From Nemertoderma westbladi (lineage: Eukaryota; Xenacoelomorpha; Nemertodermatida; Nemertodermatidae): 40,267 nucleotides of DNA. The notes beneath the pieces were generated by a model that searched no databases, was not told the origin of the DNA, and worked only from the letters and a program-made list of their open reading frames with translations. The translations under genes were made by a program, and so were the position numbers. Shown here in pieces: positions 20,673-33,495 of the stretch. Numbering within the stretch: the stretch's first letter is position 1; each line of letters begins with the position of its first letter. The DNA is taken from contig JAUCBJ010001749.1 in the NCBI GenBank assembly GCA_032718475.1, positions 1 to 40,267 of the forward strand, in the 5' to 3' direction.

Positions 20673-21968
20673 TTATTTTTTGGCTAAATTGGTAACCCCC
20701 CCCCCCAGCAATAATTTCCACCTGGATAATGACAATATACATAAATTATATGATAACTTTGAAGTGCGTTACGATGAAGAGGAGGGGGATATTATTGTGG
20801 CTGAGTTTGAAAAGGACTTCAACCCATACAACTACTGTACATAATATTGATCCACTTCAGGACGATGGAAATTTCGTTATTCATCTATACAAACAGTATG
20901 TTTAATCACTAATGTAGAGAGAGATGTGGCAACACTGAAAAGAATGGTGAAACTAATTCTGTATAATATATATTCTTTAAACTTCTTATTGTTATACAGT
21001 ATATTGATTATAAGTGTATTTTTTGTAGTATCGTTCTACAACATTCAGTATTACAGTAATTATACTATTACTAGTGACGGGCCTAGCGGACCGATAAGGA
21101 ACCGACTTTTTATTTCAAATAAAAAAGATAACGAGAAATAGTATAGAACTAATTATGTAAAAATACAATCATATTTCATACAATAATTACTAAGAAATTC
21201 GATCTATTATTAGTTGCTTAATTCTAGAACAAAATCAACCTGCAAATCGTGAAGACCTCGTTTTGGTATTTCGAAACCATGTTGCTGGTCCGATGCGCGA
21301 TATCGAGTTTAGTTAATAAATTGTTAACTACATCAATTTATATGTACACAGTAATAAGAAATCCTTATGAATGTAATCAAATACAAATCATTCTAGAAAA
21401 ATTTCCTCAAAAAGTATCAAGTCTTGGCATTGGTGCTTCAAAACTAGGCTAGTCAGATTCAGGATATTGCGTTTAATATAAGAATCGAAAACCCCATCTA
21501 ATTCCTTAAAGGCGTTAATAAAATATTGCAACTTTTTTGAAACATGGACAGTCAGAAAGAGGACATCGAATTAAGTTGAAAGATTAAAACCCCATCGAAT
21601 TTGGACTAAGTGTTCCTGAGTTATAGCTGATCTAAAAAAAATTACCCCCACCCAAGTTTTTTTCAATTTTTTGCGTTTTTTTTTATAGGGAATCAATTGG
21701 CAATACTGGCTATGAAATTTTTTTTTGAAATTTTTGGTCATAAAAAAACATGGGAAAAGTATCTTCTCAACTCTACACACTACTGTATAACTAGTCAAAA
21801 ACCATTCAGGTAGCCAGCATTTCCCAGGAACCTACTGCTATATACTGTAATAGACATCTCGCTGCGAGAATGACATCTCGCTGCGAAAATGACATGTGCA
21901 TTTGACCAGAACGGCGCCCCATATTTAGTACTGTAGCTGTGTAGTGCAAGTGCAGTAGTGCCTTGCAC

Positions 21969-24091
21969 CTAGGTCACCTAAAGAGGCTGAAAAAAAGAGG
22001 TTGTTTATTTTTACAATATTATGATAATTTGATATGGGGTTAGTTTTATAAATTTTCATTTGCTGCAATTTGGTCAATGGACGTAATTGAAGTCTCCTCG
22101 TTAAGCAAGACACCAAATTTTATGGTAGCTAGTGTTTTAGGTAGGTTTAGCTAGTCATTTCAACACTGGTTCCGACATCCTACTTCCTTCTATAAATATT
22201 TTGTAGTGGCTAGTTCTTATTACTATTTGTATAGAAAATGTTCCAGAACATGTTGGCTATTCATTTTTTTTTTAAATTATGTTCTAGAACAAATATTTTT
22301 TGTTCTAGAACATTTTTTAGAAAAAAATCTGGATTCTATTTAAAATTCACGGAATCGTTCTAAAACGTGTTTAAATTTGGGTGCTGGTCACCTCGCCGCA
22401 CTGCCACTTCGCCGCAAGTCATCTCGCCGCAGATAATGTGCGGCGAGGTGTCTTGCGGCGAGGTGTCTCACTATAAATGCAATTTCGCCGCAAATTATCG
22501 GACACCTCGCCGCAAGTCAATATAAATCATTTATTTCTATATTTACACGAAAGCCTACTTATGGCATTGGACATTATTATAAGAAGAAATAAAATAATAC
22601 GGTAAGGTTTGTTGTTCTATTATAATTACTGTATTATATTACATGTTATCATAGATACAGTAAGACTATTTGAGTAACGTATTAGATTATAGTAAAATAC
22701 GGTCATAAAGATTCATAGAGGACTATGAATGACATATAATGAGTATTCTGACATAGAGGTCAGATCAGAATACGGTCATTGAAGTTGTTTCCATGTCATT
22801 GATTACGGTACATTGCAGCGTTACGAGTAATTCTCCAGAACACTGTTAAGTTGGCATAATGTACTGTAACAATAACTATTTACGTACATGTACAATGTAC
22901 TAAGTACGGAAACGGAAGTAAGGCAACATAATGTAATAAGGTTAATACAGTAATACTGTATGTTTATGTTAAATCTTAATTACAAATGTAATGTTCTTAG
23001 TGGATTGATATACTTATATTTGTTGTCAGTCACTTTTTTTGTTAAGAGCAAAATTATGGTCGAATTACATTTCAAATTAATTTCCATGACATTAATAATA
23101 ATCAATAATATTGCATTAAATATTATAATTTTCTTTAATTTCTTACATTACCTATTTTATTTATTTGTGTGGAATTAATATCGCACTACCAAATCGCCAG
23201 GACAAATTTAAGAAATTCCAACAAATAATTATTTATTACATGGGAAAAAAGTAGAACTTTTTTCACTATTCTCGAGGCATTTTTAATACGTTACTCAAAT
23301 ACCGGTACTCTTACTGTATCTATAATAATACAGTAATTATAATAGAACAACAAACCTTACCGTCTGACCGTATTATTTTATTTATTTTATAATACATAAT
23401 GTCCAATGCCATACTGCCATAACTAGGCTTCCCCTGTGTAAATATAGAAATAAATGATTAATATTGCCTTGCGGCGAGGTGTCCGATAATTTGCGGCGAA
23501 ATGGCATTCACAGTGAGACACCTCGCCGCAAAGACACCTCGCCGCACATTATCTGCGGCGAGGTGACCTGCGGCGAAGTGGCAGTGCGGCGAGGTGACCA
23601 GCACCCTTTAAATTTAATACAAAAAAATTTCAAAATTTATTCACAATATTTTTTTTTCACAATTTCTTTTATTGATTTTAAACTCGTTTTAGAACGATTC
23701 CATGCGTTTTAAATAGAATCCATATTTTTTCTAAAAAATGGTCTTGAACAAAAAACATTTGTTCTAGAACATATTTTTTTTTTTTAATGAATAGCTAACA
23801 GTAACATGTTCTGGAACATTTTCTATACAAATTGTAATAAGAACTAGCCACTACAAAATATTTATAGAAGGAAGTATGATGTCGGAACCAGTGCTGGAAT
23901 TACTAGCTAAACCTACCTAAAACATTAGCTACCATAAAATTTAGTATCTTGCTTAAAGAGGAGACTTCAATTACGTCCATTAACCAAATTGCAGCATATG
24001 AAAATTTATAGAACTCTCCTCAGAAATATCATTATTCTGATATTGTAAAAATAAACTGGCCTCTTTTTTTCAGCCTCTTTAGGTGACCTAG
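21969..24091. mobile_element. Long-TIR foldback element with CACCTCGCCGCA arrays
   Basis: Two inverted arms of about 700-800 bp (21969-22686 and 23284-24091) surround only ~600 bp of AT-rich centre. Ends read CTAGGTCACCTAAAGAGGCT and complement. Deep in each arm is an array of CACCTCGCCGCA / TGCGGCGAGGTG, flanked by GTTCTAGAAC palindromes. The arms have many small differences, so the element is not brand new. It has no coding capacity. A TA TSD is possible (TA is inside the palindromic end). Transcription would give a long hairpin RNA. Confidence 0.85.
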
Positions 24092-24772
24092 CAGGCCGTA
24101 CTGCCGGAGGTAGAATAAAATGTCTGTCCTTATCTGATCTGATCTGATGGCATCTGATCCTATAACCAATCAGAAGACAGAGATATAATATTGTATATAA
24201 GGTACTGTCTGACTGTCAGTTAGGTAAATAGCCAATAGGGGATCAGGTTGCTAAGTTACATCAGTAGGCCTACATAGCACCATGGATTGTGACATACTGA
24301 CATACTGCAGTACTGTTACAACGGCATACTGCAGTACTGCTGTATTGGTATGCATCAGTATTCTAGATGTATGGATGTATTCTAGTTTTATTCTAGATCC
24401 AGATGTAAACAACTTCCCTATTTTATATGAAATACTATTTTCTACTTATATTTTTATTCTAGTTTCAGATGTAAACAACTTTCGTAGCTTTAGTTGTTGT
24501 TGATACATTAAATATTTATTAAAAACAACACAACCTTGCTGCAATATTTTACTAATCTTTCTTGTTAATAGTTATCATCATTATTAATTGTTATACTTAA
24601 TTGTATTAATTATAATTATTATTATTAAATAATGATGATGACGTATCAATATATTAAATATAAAATATTTGTTTGTTTGGTACTCTAAAGGGAAGGGTTA
24701 TCACAGTCCTGGCTAACATATGTGGGGCGAGCCACGAAGTCCAGGTAAGCCTTAGCATAGCAGTACAATTAG

Positions 24773-24893
24773 TGAGCCGTCCGTCGTCGTTGTCGTCGGA
24801 AATGTTTGAACGCTAATAACTGTGTCGATCATGAATGAAATGGAACCAAACTTGGTACACATGTAGTCTATCAAAAGTTTAGAGATTCTACAT
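24773..24893 (+). repeat. Dispersed repeat, copy 1
   Basis: Contains GTCCGTCGTCGTTGT, CGCTAATAACT, GATCATGAATGAAAT and AACTTGGTACACATGTAGTC, ending TCAAAAG. The same chain of words in the same order recurs at 33575-33675. The two copies sit inside different transposons. Confidence 0.75.
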
Positions 24894-25121
24894 ACAGACA
24901 GACTTCTATAGTTCCTCTGTCTGCCGCTAGGGGGCGAATTGACAGAAACGTAGAAGTACTGTAATTGAAAGTATTTAAAGTGTGCTCATCCTTGTGGTTT
25001 GTTACAGAGATTGGCCCTGTACGGACCCGTTAAATTAATTTTTTTTATGTTTAACACAATGGTATAAAAAATAAAATTTCAATTATTCTGATCAATTTAT
25101 ATTGCACAAAATATGTTTCAA

Positions 25122-25240
25122 ATATATGTACGTGTTTTATCCTGAGTCACTGTTTTGGTTTTATTGGAGTGAGAAAACTCGAAACATACTGTACTTGTTC
25201 ATTTAAGTATAAATTAGAAACGGGCCTAGCGGTGATGTGA
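25122..25240 (+). repeat. ~115-bp direct repeat, copy 1 (copy 2 at 26128-26240)
   Basis: Both copies run GTGTTTTATCCT-AGTCACTGT-TTGGTTTTATT, then AAAACTCGAAACATACTGTA, then GTTCAT-TAAGTATAAA. Copy 2 has a small insertion (CACGTTTCGTACC). They are about 1 kb apart inside one element. They do not start TG or end CA, so they are not obvious LTRs. Confidence 0.8.
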
Positions 25241-25747
25241 ACGTCAAACACGAATGATCACCTCTAAAAGTATCACCATCGCGTAAATAACGTACTAGGT
25301 AGGTAGAACAAAATAAAAAAAAAGTAAAAAAATACAAATAGCGAAGGCATTTCTTTGTCAATTCAATTATTATTGATTCAATTACAAATTCAAAAATTAC
25401 AAATTCAATTACAATTCGACATAAGTAATAGAATGAGCACGAATGTACGTAGACTGTTCAGTATTCAGCACTATAACTATTACATTATAAATAATCAATA
25501 AATTTCGATAATAAATCGAAATAACACACATTGCATCCATGATCTATTACACAAACGGGCCTTCGCGCAGCACGTGACATAAACGTATGTTAAGTGCCGA
25601 CTTGTTCAATTCTAGTTTCGCACAACCTGGCAAGCTGCCTTGCCTCAATATTATTTCCCCCGGGGGGGGGGGGGGGGGGGATTTATGTTCCAATTCCGTT
25701 ACTCATATTACAAACGCACAAAAAAACATAAATTTTCAACATTCATA

Positions 25748-25880
25748 ACATGATGCCAACTTCGTTCCGACTCTGGCGAGTTCGTCCAACCTCGTTCCGA
25801 CCATAGCGGGTTGGTCCAACATCGTTCCGACTCTGGAGGGTTCGTTTAAATTTGCTCCAAACCTGGCAGGTATCTCTCTG
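25748..25880. repeat. ~30-bp minisatellite, about four diverged units
   Basis: Units read roughly TTCGTCCAACCTCGTTCCGACTCTGGCGAG. On the minus strand they give an open frame with a LDELARVGTK-like 10-residue repeat inside a 113-codon frame. I see no known domain, so it is treated as a repeat, not a gene. Confidence 0.6.
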
Positions 25881-27107
25881 GGTGGTTCAGCAGTGGGGTC
25901 TAGCTCCAGGCCCTGAATTAACGGCTGTCTTGTAAACTTCTCCAGTGGAGACTCAACAGGGCCGCGTCCGCGACTTCGTGTAAATGGGCGGTAGAAACCT
26001 TGCACAACCAGGTCGTGGCCCACCCAGGTTGTTAAGACTAAGGTGATAGAGGTTCCTAGCGAGTATGGACGAGTCAAAACTAGCTTAAATCATCTTGCAT
26101 CCTTACATCTTAAGTACGCTGATTCCAAATACTGTATGTGTGTTTTATCCTTAGTCACTGTATTGGTTTTATTAGCGTTATAAAACTCGAAACATACTGT
26201 ACACGTTTCGTACCTGTTCATATAAGTATAAACTAATAGGCCTACCATGTATAAACCACTAACTGCAATAAGGTGAAACAAGTGTCAGATACCGTCAGAT
26301 CAGATCAGATCAGATCAGATAAGGACAGACGTTTTAGCCGTCCTAGTACTGCCGTAGTATACAGTATAGTAGGCCATGCTTACACTTACACCTTCTGACC
26401 GTACTGCTGTACTGGTACCGCCTACCGGTACCAGGGTACTGCCTTACAGCATTAAGCACTAAGCAGTTCAGTTAAGCCTTCCAGTCAGGGAAAACATCCC
26501 CGTGGGGATATGTCAAATTTTGGCTTAATTTCTCAACCTATCCTAGTCAGGATAGATGACATATCCCCACCAGGATAGATGGCACATTTTCCATTTTTCC
26601 GGTTTGCGCAAAAATTGGTTGGATGGCTATGTATTTCTTCGGTATTACAATGATCAATAGGTTACAAAAATTGTAAAATTTCACGCCCTTGTCATTGGTA
26701 AGATTTATAAGAAGATTATAGGGGTTTTAAATTCACATTGATTTCTATCCTGCTGGGGATATTATCGATATATCCCCAGCAGGATATGTTTTATTTATAT
26801 CCTGGTGGGGATATTTTGGATATATCCACAGTAGGATATGTTTTAGAATAATATGTGTGTTTCCTATTCAGCATATCCTATTCAGGATATGCTAGGCTGA
26901 TGCTGGTGTGCGTGTTTCTTTCTACTGTATAGGATTTCGTGGGTGAAGACATTTGATTTATCTGTCAGTAATTGTTAGGCAAATTATTACGAAACTGCAG
27001 TCTGAATAATGGTAGGGCTACCGGTACTTATTAGACCCTATTACAGTACCTATTACGATAGTCTGTCAGTCTGTTCTGTACCATAATAATTCTGATTATT
27101 AATTATT

Positions 27108-27553
27108 TTGATAATGGCTTCCGGTGCGGTAAATATAAAGAACCACGGAAGGGCCGTGTTGAGACTTGCTTCTGTTCCAATTTATCTGATCTATGCTCAA
27201 CTGAAACTAGTGAAAATTTTTACACGAGGAATAAAATTTTCGAACTTCTTCTTTGGGTCCAAAATCCCAAAAGCTATGTTGGACCATTACATACCAGGGA
27301 GTCTATGGTAATGAATTCTGTAGATTCGTCCAAGTTTGGTGTCATGGTTAGAGCTGCCACTTCGCCTGCAGCATTTTACCCCACTCAACAGACAATCATA
27401 CAGGCATCTTCTGTAGACTTCCCTGAAGTGTCGCCGTCTAAAGATATATGTATTGCGATAGAAAACTTTCAATTTGTAGGCAAAACCTACCGCCTTTTCA
27501 ATAAGAAGGGTGTACCAATAAGCAAGGTTTGCTCAGTGATCAGCATACCTTAA
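27108..27553 (+). CDS. Two overlapping small open frames inside a transposon, unrecognised
   Basis: A 67-codon frame (27108-27311) overlaps by seven bases an 82-codon frame (27305-27553) in a different phase. Base composition here is more balanced than its surroundings. The second protein has varied, globular-looking composition (for example FPEVSPSKDICIAIENFQFV). Together they could be one ~145-residue protein broken by a frameshift, or pieces of a captured host or element gene. I do not recognise either. They lie in the non-arm interior of the 26.5-29.35 kb element. Confidence 0.25.
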
Positions 27554-28029
27554 TTGTCAGGATTTATTAATTCAAAGGCACCCAATTCAGTTCATTGACC
27601 TAACTGGATTGGATGTAGGCGAGTGAGTGGAGGCCTTTATTGAAATTGAATTGATTGTAACATTGTTTATGTTACATTTAACTGCAACTATATTTATACA
27701 CATATACATATACACATATATATATATACATATTTGTACAGTAACTATATTTAAAATATATAATATTATATTCAGTCTGTACTGGTGTCAAAATATATAA
27801 TGCAACTATCCCCAAAGGCATAATAATTAAAGAACCCAAAAATAAAGTAAACTGAAACTAAAGGTGTAGGCCTACTAACGATTGAACTAAGTTGTCCCTT
27901 CTTCTTCCAACCAGCCAACGGAAGTTGTGAAGGGCACTCCCCTTCGCCTTCAGTAATGACTGGGGGTGATAAACCCGTTTCTTTCTAGCCAGCTAGCACT
28001 AGCAGTGGCTGATGATTCATCTGGCTGTA

Positions 28030-28600
28030 GTTCGTGTTGTCCACTTACTCCATCTATCTCTGACTTCATCTGTCCATCCACTTCATCTACTCCCAGCACC
28101 TCCTGTCCATCCACTCCATCTACCTCCGATATCGCCTCTCCACTCACTCCATCTATCTCCGACATCCCCTGTCCACCCACTCCATCTACCTCCAACAGTC
28201 CAACACCTCCTGTCCATCCACTCCATCTACCTCCGATATCGCCTCCCCACTAACTCCCTCTATCTCCGACATCCCCTGTCCAGTGTCCACCCATTTCATC
28301 TACCTCCAACATATCCTCTCCATCCACTCCATCTACCTCCGATATCGCCACTCCACCCACTCCATCTATCTCCGACATCCCCTGTCCACCCACTCCATCT
28401 ACCTCCAACACCTCCTGTCTGCCTGTCCACCCACTCCATCTACCTCCGATATCGACTCTCCCTCCACCAACTCCATCTCTCTCCGACATCCCCTGTCCAC
28501 CCACTCCATCTACTTCCTGTCCACCCACTCCATCTACATCCGATATCGCCTCTCCACCCACTCCAACATCCCCTGTCCATCTATATCCATCTATCCAATT
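28030..28600. repeat. Compound minisatellite of CCACTCCATCTACCTCC units
   Basis: A 17-bp word alternates with 14-20 bp linkers of three kinds (GATATCGCCTCTCC, GACATCCCCTGTCC, AACACCTCCTGTCC), a ~33-bp period repeated about 16 times. One strand is almost free of G. All frames stay open for long stretches on both strands because of the repeat, not because of coding. Confidence 0.9.
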
Positions 28601-29677
28601 AAGTTCAATCAGTCAATTTGTCTGAAGTTTAGTATGTTTACTGTATATACTGTATGCTGTACAGCTCTACTGTAGACAGATATACCAGTATCAGTGTACT
28701 GTACAGACTGAGTTGTTGAGGGACTACTACCAGACTACAGGACTACCCTTCTGTCAGCCAGGTACCGAAGTAGACTACCTATTATACCGGTTGTTATATT
28801 ACTTTCGCACAGAAGGCATTACAGCATTAAGGCTACCAACTAACATCTATGTGTCTGTACGGTATGTGTAAGCTTAGAGGCAATCCTTCTGGGGATATGC
28901 CACAAAACTTACATAAAACAAGCTACTGGCTGACTGGCAGACTGGTATATTATTCTAAAACATATCCCAAGACTGGAGATGTCCAAAATATCCCCACCAG
29001 GATATAAATAAACATGAATGAACTTTATCGTGAAACATACAGACATATCCCGCTGGGGATATGTCGATAATATCCCCAGCAGGATAGAAATCAATGTGAA
29101 TTTAAAACCCCTATATTCTTCTTATAAATCTTGCCAATGACAAGGGCGTGAAATTTTACAATTTTTGTAGCCTATTGATCATTGTAATACCGAAGAAATA
29201 CATAGCAATCCAACCAATTTTTGCGCAAACCGGAAAAATGGAAAATGTGTCTTCTATCCTGGTGGGGATATGTCATCTATCCTCACTAGGATAGGTTGAG
29301 AAATTAAGCCTAAATTTGACATATCCCCACGGGGATGTTTTCCCTGACTGCCTTCAGCCTTACCAAGCAAGCAAGAAGTAAAGTAATCGTATAGGCCTAA
29401 CAGTAACAGTCAGACAGTGGACAGTAGGCCTATAATAGTCTGACAGTGTAACATGCTGAACAGCTGAATGCATAAAAAAATAGGAAATAAGATCTGAAGA
29501 TTATAGGTTATCACTGTTTTACATTTCAGAATTTAGCAGTTTAGTAAACTTCTGAACTTCAAACTTATGAAAATAAACTGATAAATGTCCCCTCATGATG
29601 CTGCCCCTCTGCCCCTGCCATGCGCAATGCCAGTATGCCCTACACCCTAACTCAGTAACTGCTGAACTGCCTACAGG

Positions 29678-31139
29678 CAGTTAGGTACAATGGCCAAATC
29701 TGGCAATGATTGTGATTGCCATATTTGGCAACCAAGCAAAATCTGGCAACATTTCTGATTGCCTGATTTGGCAACTATATAAAGCCGTTGTTGCCATATT
29801 TGGCAACTTAACTAACTCATTGAATATGGATTATATGGTTCTGCATCATTAAGTCCTTCTATGGTCAGATGGTAGTATGGTCAGATGGTCATTCCTTAGA
29901 TCCTGAAATGTTAATGTTAGGCCTAGAAAAAAGGCAGAGGCTGGGTAGGGCCACGTTACAGGTTATACTTAACTTATACCAGTCAGCCAGTAGTCTGGTA
30001 GTGGCATATTCTAAGTTCTAACCAATACAGCAATATATCCTAATAAATGAGGTGAGAATGAGAGTCAATAACACAAACACAGACTGACTGGTGATAGTTT
30101 TTTTGCTTTTTTGACATTTTTGCTAGCCATCTCTCGCGCTGCTTGGGGAGGTGATTGATTGTTGTTTATACCAATAATAGTTTAGTAGTTAAAGATTGTA
30201 ACTGTGTAATGCTGATACAATTGCCCAGCAATCTAAATCATCCTTCACTCTATATCAGTTCAGTATATCTATCTTTCCATTCCTACATCAGTACATACAG
30301 ACATATAATAAAAATAATTTCATCCCGTTTTTCATTAGCTGATTACAGATTAGGGCCTACTAGTAACAATTTGTTGAATCCCTTAACCTGCCTGTTAACA
30401 CGCGTTTTGGTTTTCTCAGTCTTTCTAAATTTTGACACTATTTTTCTTACGTCACGCCGTTTCTCAAACTTTAGGCTAATGCCCCCTTGCCTTCTTGCTG
30501 CCTTTTGGTGATGTCAACGTTCTGTCTGACGTTGTCAAATATTATTACGTTTATTTCCATTTTGCAGCCTTTGAAGCATGTGATTCTTTAGATTTGTTTA
30601 TGCCTATACCATAGGGCCTATACCAGTCTACCAGTACGGTATCTGTTACAGACTCATCCATCTGTCCATTAACATATTAACAATAGGCCTAACAACATAT
30701 CAAATAGGCCTACATTCTGACATTTCATCAACTAATAATGTTTATAAATCATCACAACTCGACAAGGGTAAGCAAGCAGTTAGCAATTTTGAAGTAATTT
30801 ATACAATGTCAGGGTTACTGACAGGGCTGCACAATAATAATTGTTGCCAAAAATGGCAACCATTATTTTTCTTTAATTCTAATGGTTGCCAAAAATGGCA
30901 ATAATTATTTTAGGCACATTTCGGCCTATTGCTAAGAGAAATTCAGACGATGATTTTTTTTCTTATACGGTCAATTATATTTAAATTTCGCGCTCTTTTC
31001 ACTTAACTATTTACCAAAATGCGATTTTGCTTCTGGGCTTGCGAAAATTAGAAAAACCAAAAGTTGCCAGATTTGGCAATAAACATTGCCATATGTGGCA
31101 ACTTTTGAGGTTGCCAGATTTGGCCATTGTACCTAACTG
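29678..31139. mobile_element. Foldback element, CAGT ends, 5-bp TSD (ACAGG)
   Basis: 1462 bp flanked by ACAGG (29673-29677 and 31140-31144). Ends CAGTTAGGTACAATGGCC and exact complement. Both ends carry arrays of TTGCCAAATNTGGCAA-type near-palindromes: the left array to about 29812, the right from about 30835, with variants TTGCCAAAAATGGCAA and TTGCCATATGTGGCAA. The interior is AT-rich, with an unremarkable 118-codon frame at 30155-30511. No transposase. Confidence 0.9.
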
Positions 31140-32259
31140 ACAGGCCTACAGACTGACAGAACAGCTAACATCCAACACAGTCTGACAGTACTGCAGTAAC
31201 AGATGACAGACAGACAGAGTGAGGAGTAACGTAACGGCTAACACTGTTCAGAGTTCAGCTGTTACCTAGTTACTGTAGGGTAGGTGTCAGGTGTAGGCGT
31301 GTAGCAGGTAGGCCTGGCCTACAGCCCAGCTGTGCGTATCTCTGTATCTGTCATTTGTGCACAGCCTACCTGCCTCAGTCAGTCAGTGCCTACGTCTAGG
31401 CCTGGCTAGTGGCTACAGCGTACTGCTGTACGGATACATGACCGTACGTAATCAGGACCGAATATAACATAGTTATTACGTATCGAACGTAACCGCAATT
31501 ATGTTACATTGGATCCTATAACTATGAACTATGTTACATTCGATCTACAAATTACTAAGCTCGAATGTAACATCTGAACATTGCCATTTACAGATTTAAA
31601 GGCTGAAAGGAGCAGGTTACAGAGGCATGTAGCGTGTAGGGCAGTAGGGAACATACCCTTAAATAAGCTCCAAAACTGGGTTCTTATTTAAGGAAAATGG
31701 CTCTTATTTAGCCTTTTTTGGATATTTTTTCGACATAATATGCAAGAACTTGTTTCAGGTAAAAATACGGCATAATTTTATTTCACAATATAAAAGTTGG
31801 GTCTTTCTTGAACATAATGCAAAAAACCAGAAAACATTTCACCGTCCGGTTTTTTTTCTACAAGCGTTTTAAAATTGCATCAAAAATACGACCAGTTCCT
31901 AAATAAGAGGGATTTTTTAAATTTACCTTATTTAAGACATCGAAATTGTACACATAAATACTAAAAGTCCTTAAATAAGAACTTTTTGACATGGGTTTCA
32001 TATTTAGGTATACAATTTCATTCCAAAATCTGCATACTCCTTAAATAAATTAAATATTTCTCATTTCTCAAATATTAAATTAAATAAATTAAATTAAATA
32101 TCCTTATATAATGTCTCTTATAACCTCGTCTCCCAGCCCCGTCCTCCTTCTGCCCTTAACTGCTTATGACAGTTATGTATGACCTAACTGCCTAACCTTT
32201 ACAGGACATTGCAAGATGCCGAGATAAGGGAGCTTCTGAGCTTAATTTGATAGGTGCAA

Positions 32260-33495
32260 AAATGCACAACGAGCAACAATGACCAACAACGAGCAACAAA
32301 TGAACAATGAGTAACAAAACAACGAGCAACAATGAGCAACAACAAGTAACATTGAGCAACAATGAGCAATACTAAAGTACAACAATGAGCAATAATGAGG
32401 AACAACGACTGAACGAGCAACAATGAGCAACAACGAGTAACAATGAGCAACTACAGAACTACGAATACTGCGAGTAACATTGAGCAACAATGAGAAACAA
32501 TGAGCAACAACGAGCAAAAATGAGCAATACTGCAATAATAAAGTACAACAACGAGCAACAATGAGCAACAGCGAGAAACAACGAACAACAATGAGCAATA
32601 ATGAGGAACAACGACTGAACGAGCAACAACGAGCAACAATGAGCAACAACGAGTAACATTGAGAGACAACGAGCAACAATGAGCAATAATAAAGTACAAC
32701 AACGAGCAACAATGAGCAACAACGAGAAACAACGAGCAACAATGAGGAACAACGACTGAACGAGCAATAATAAAGTACAACAATGAGCAACAACGAGTAA
32801 CAATGAGTAATAATGAGCAACAATGAGCAATAATAAAAGTACAACAACGAGCAACAACGAGAAACAACGAGCAACAATGAGGAACAACGACTGAACGAGC
32901 AATAATAAAGTACAACAACGAGCAACAACGAGAAACAACGACCAATAATTAGGACATGAGGAACAACGAGTAACAATGAGCAACAATGACAATGAGTAAC
33001 AACGAGTAACATTGAGCAATAATAAAGTATAACAACGAGTAACATTGAGCAACAACGAGCAACAATGAGAAACACTGAGCAACAATGAACAATAATAAAG
33101 AACAACAACGAGCAACAATGAGCAACAACGAGAAACAACGAGCAATAATGAGCAACAACGACTGAACGAGCAACAACGAGTTATATAGAGCAACAATGAG
33201 CAATAATAAAGTACAACAACGACTGAACGAGCAGCACCGAGTAATATTGAGCAATAATAAAGTACAACAACGAGAAAAAATGAGCAACAATGAGGAACAA
33301 CGATTGAACGAGCAATAATAAAGTACAACAACGAGCAACAATGAGCAACAACGAGCAATAATAGAGTACAACGAGCAACAACGAGCAATAATAAAGTACA
33401 ACTAACGAGCAACAATGAGCACCAACAAGCAACAATGAGCAACAATGAGAAATAATAAAGCACAACGAGCAGCAATGGGCAACAACGAGCAACAA
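32260..33495. repeat. 1.2-kb array of AACAAYGAGC-type words
   Basis: Built of AACAACGAGCAACAATGAGC with interspersed AATAATAAAGTACAACAACG and GACTGAACGAGCAAC blocks, giving higher-order units of about 90-170 bp. The + strand is almost devoid of T outside ATGAG, TGA and AATAATAAAG. Minus-strand frames of up to 359 codons, rich in Cys, Ser and Leu, are repeat artefacts. Confidence 0.9.

Larger units (their letters stand above)
19893..21921. mobile_element. Foldback element with CTCGCTGCGAGA end arrays
   Basis: The ends are TGGGGCGCCATTCTGGTCAA on the left and its near-complement TTGACCAGAACGGCGCCCCA on the right, each next to TA. Inside the left end are about five TCATTCTCGCAGCGAGATG units; the right end has two. 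The ~1.8-kb interior is AT-rich and decayed, with a degenerate helix-turn-helix fragment. A TA TSD is possible but trivial, because TA is its own complement. Confidence 0.65.
24107..26345. mobile_element. Non-autonomous element with 9-bp TSD and ATCTGATCTGAT ends
   Basis: Flanked by the perfect 9-bp direct repeat GTACTGCCG (24098-24106 and 26346-26354). The imperfect terminal inverted repeat runs through AAAATGTCTGTCCTTATCTG on the left. On the right its complement is preceded by an ATCAG tandem array. The interior has no transposase. It holds a dispersed 'TCGTCGTTGT..CGCTAATAACT' repeat, a ~115-bp direct repeat, a poly-G run near 25660 and a 30-bp minisatellite. A 9-bp TSD is typical of Mutator-like elements, but nothing else proves that class. 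Confidence 0.75.
26482..29350. mobile_element. Foldback element, CAGT ends, 5-bp TSD (CCTTC)
   Basis: 2869 bp flanked by CCTTC (26477-26481 and 29351-29355). Ends begin CAGTCAGGGAAAACATCCCC. Arms of about 375-405 bp (26482-26855, 28946-29350) match closely, including a stretch with GCGCAAAAATTGG and CAAGGGCGTGAAATTTTACA in complement. They are studded with ATATCCCCAGCAGGATAT-type near-palindromes. The interior has small open frames and a long CCACTCCATCTACCTCC minisatellite. No transposase is visible. CAGT ends with 5-bp TSDs would suit a hAT-like subgroup (inference). Confidence 0.9.

Noticed and set aside
25122-26240. LTR pair of a retrotransposon
   Set aside because: The direct repeats lack TG..CA ends, a primer-binding site and any gag/pol frame between them.
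28012-28602. Open frames of up to 196 codons, Pro/Ser/His/Leu-rich, on both strands
   Set aside because: They are produced by the CCACTCCATCTACCTCC minisatellite; all phases are open together, which is not a coding signature.
30155-30511. 118-codon gene within the TTGCCAAAT element
   Set aside because: Hydrophobic, AT-biased composition without motifs; probably a chance frame in the non-autonomous interior.
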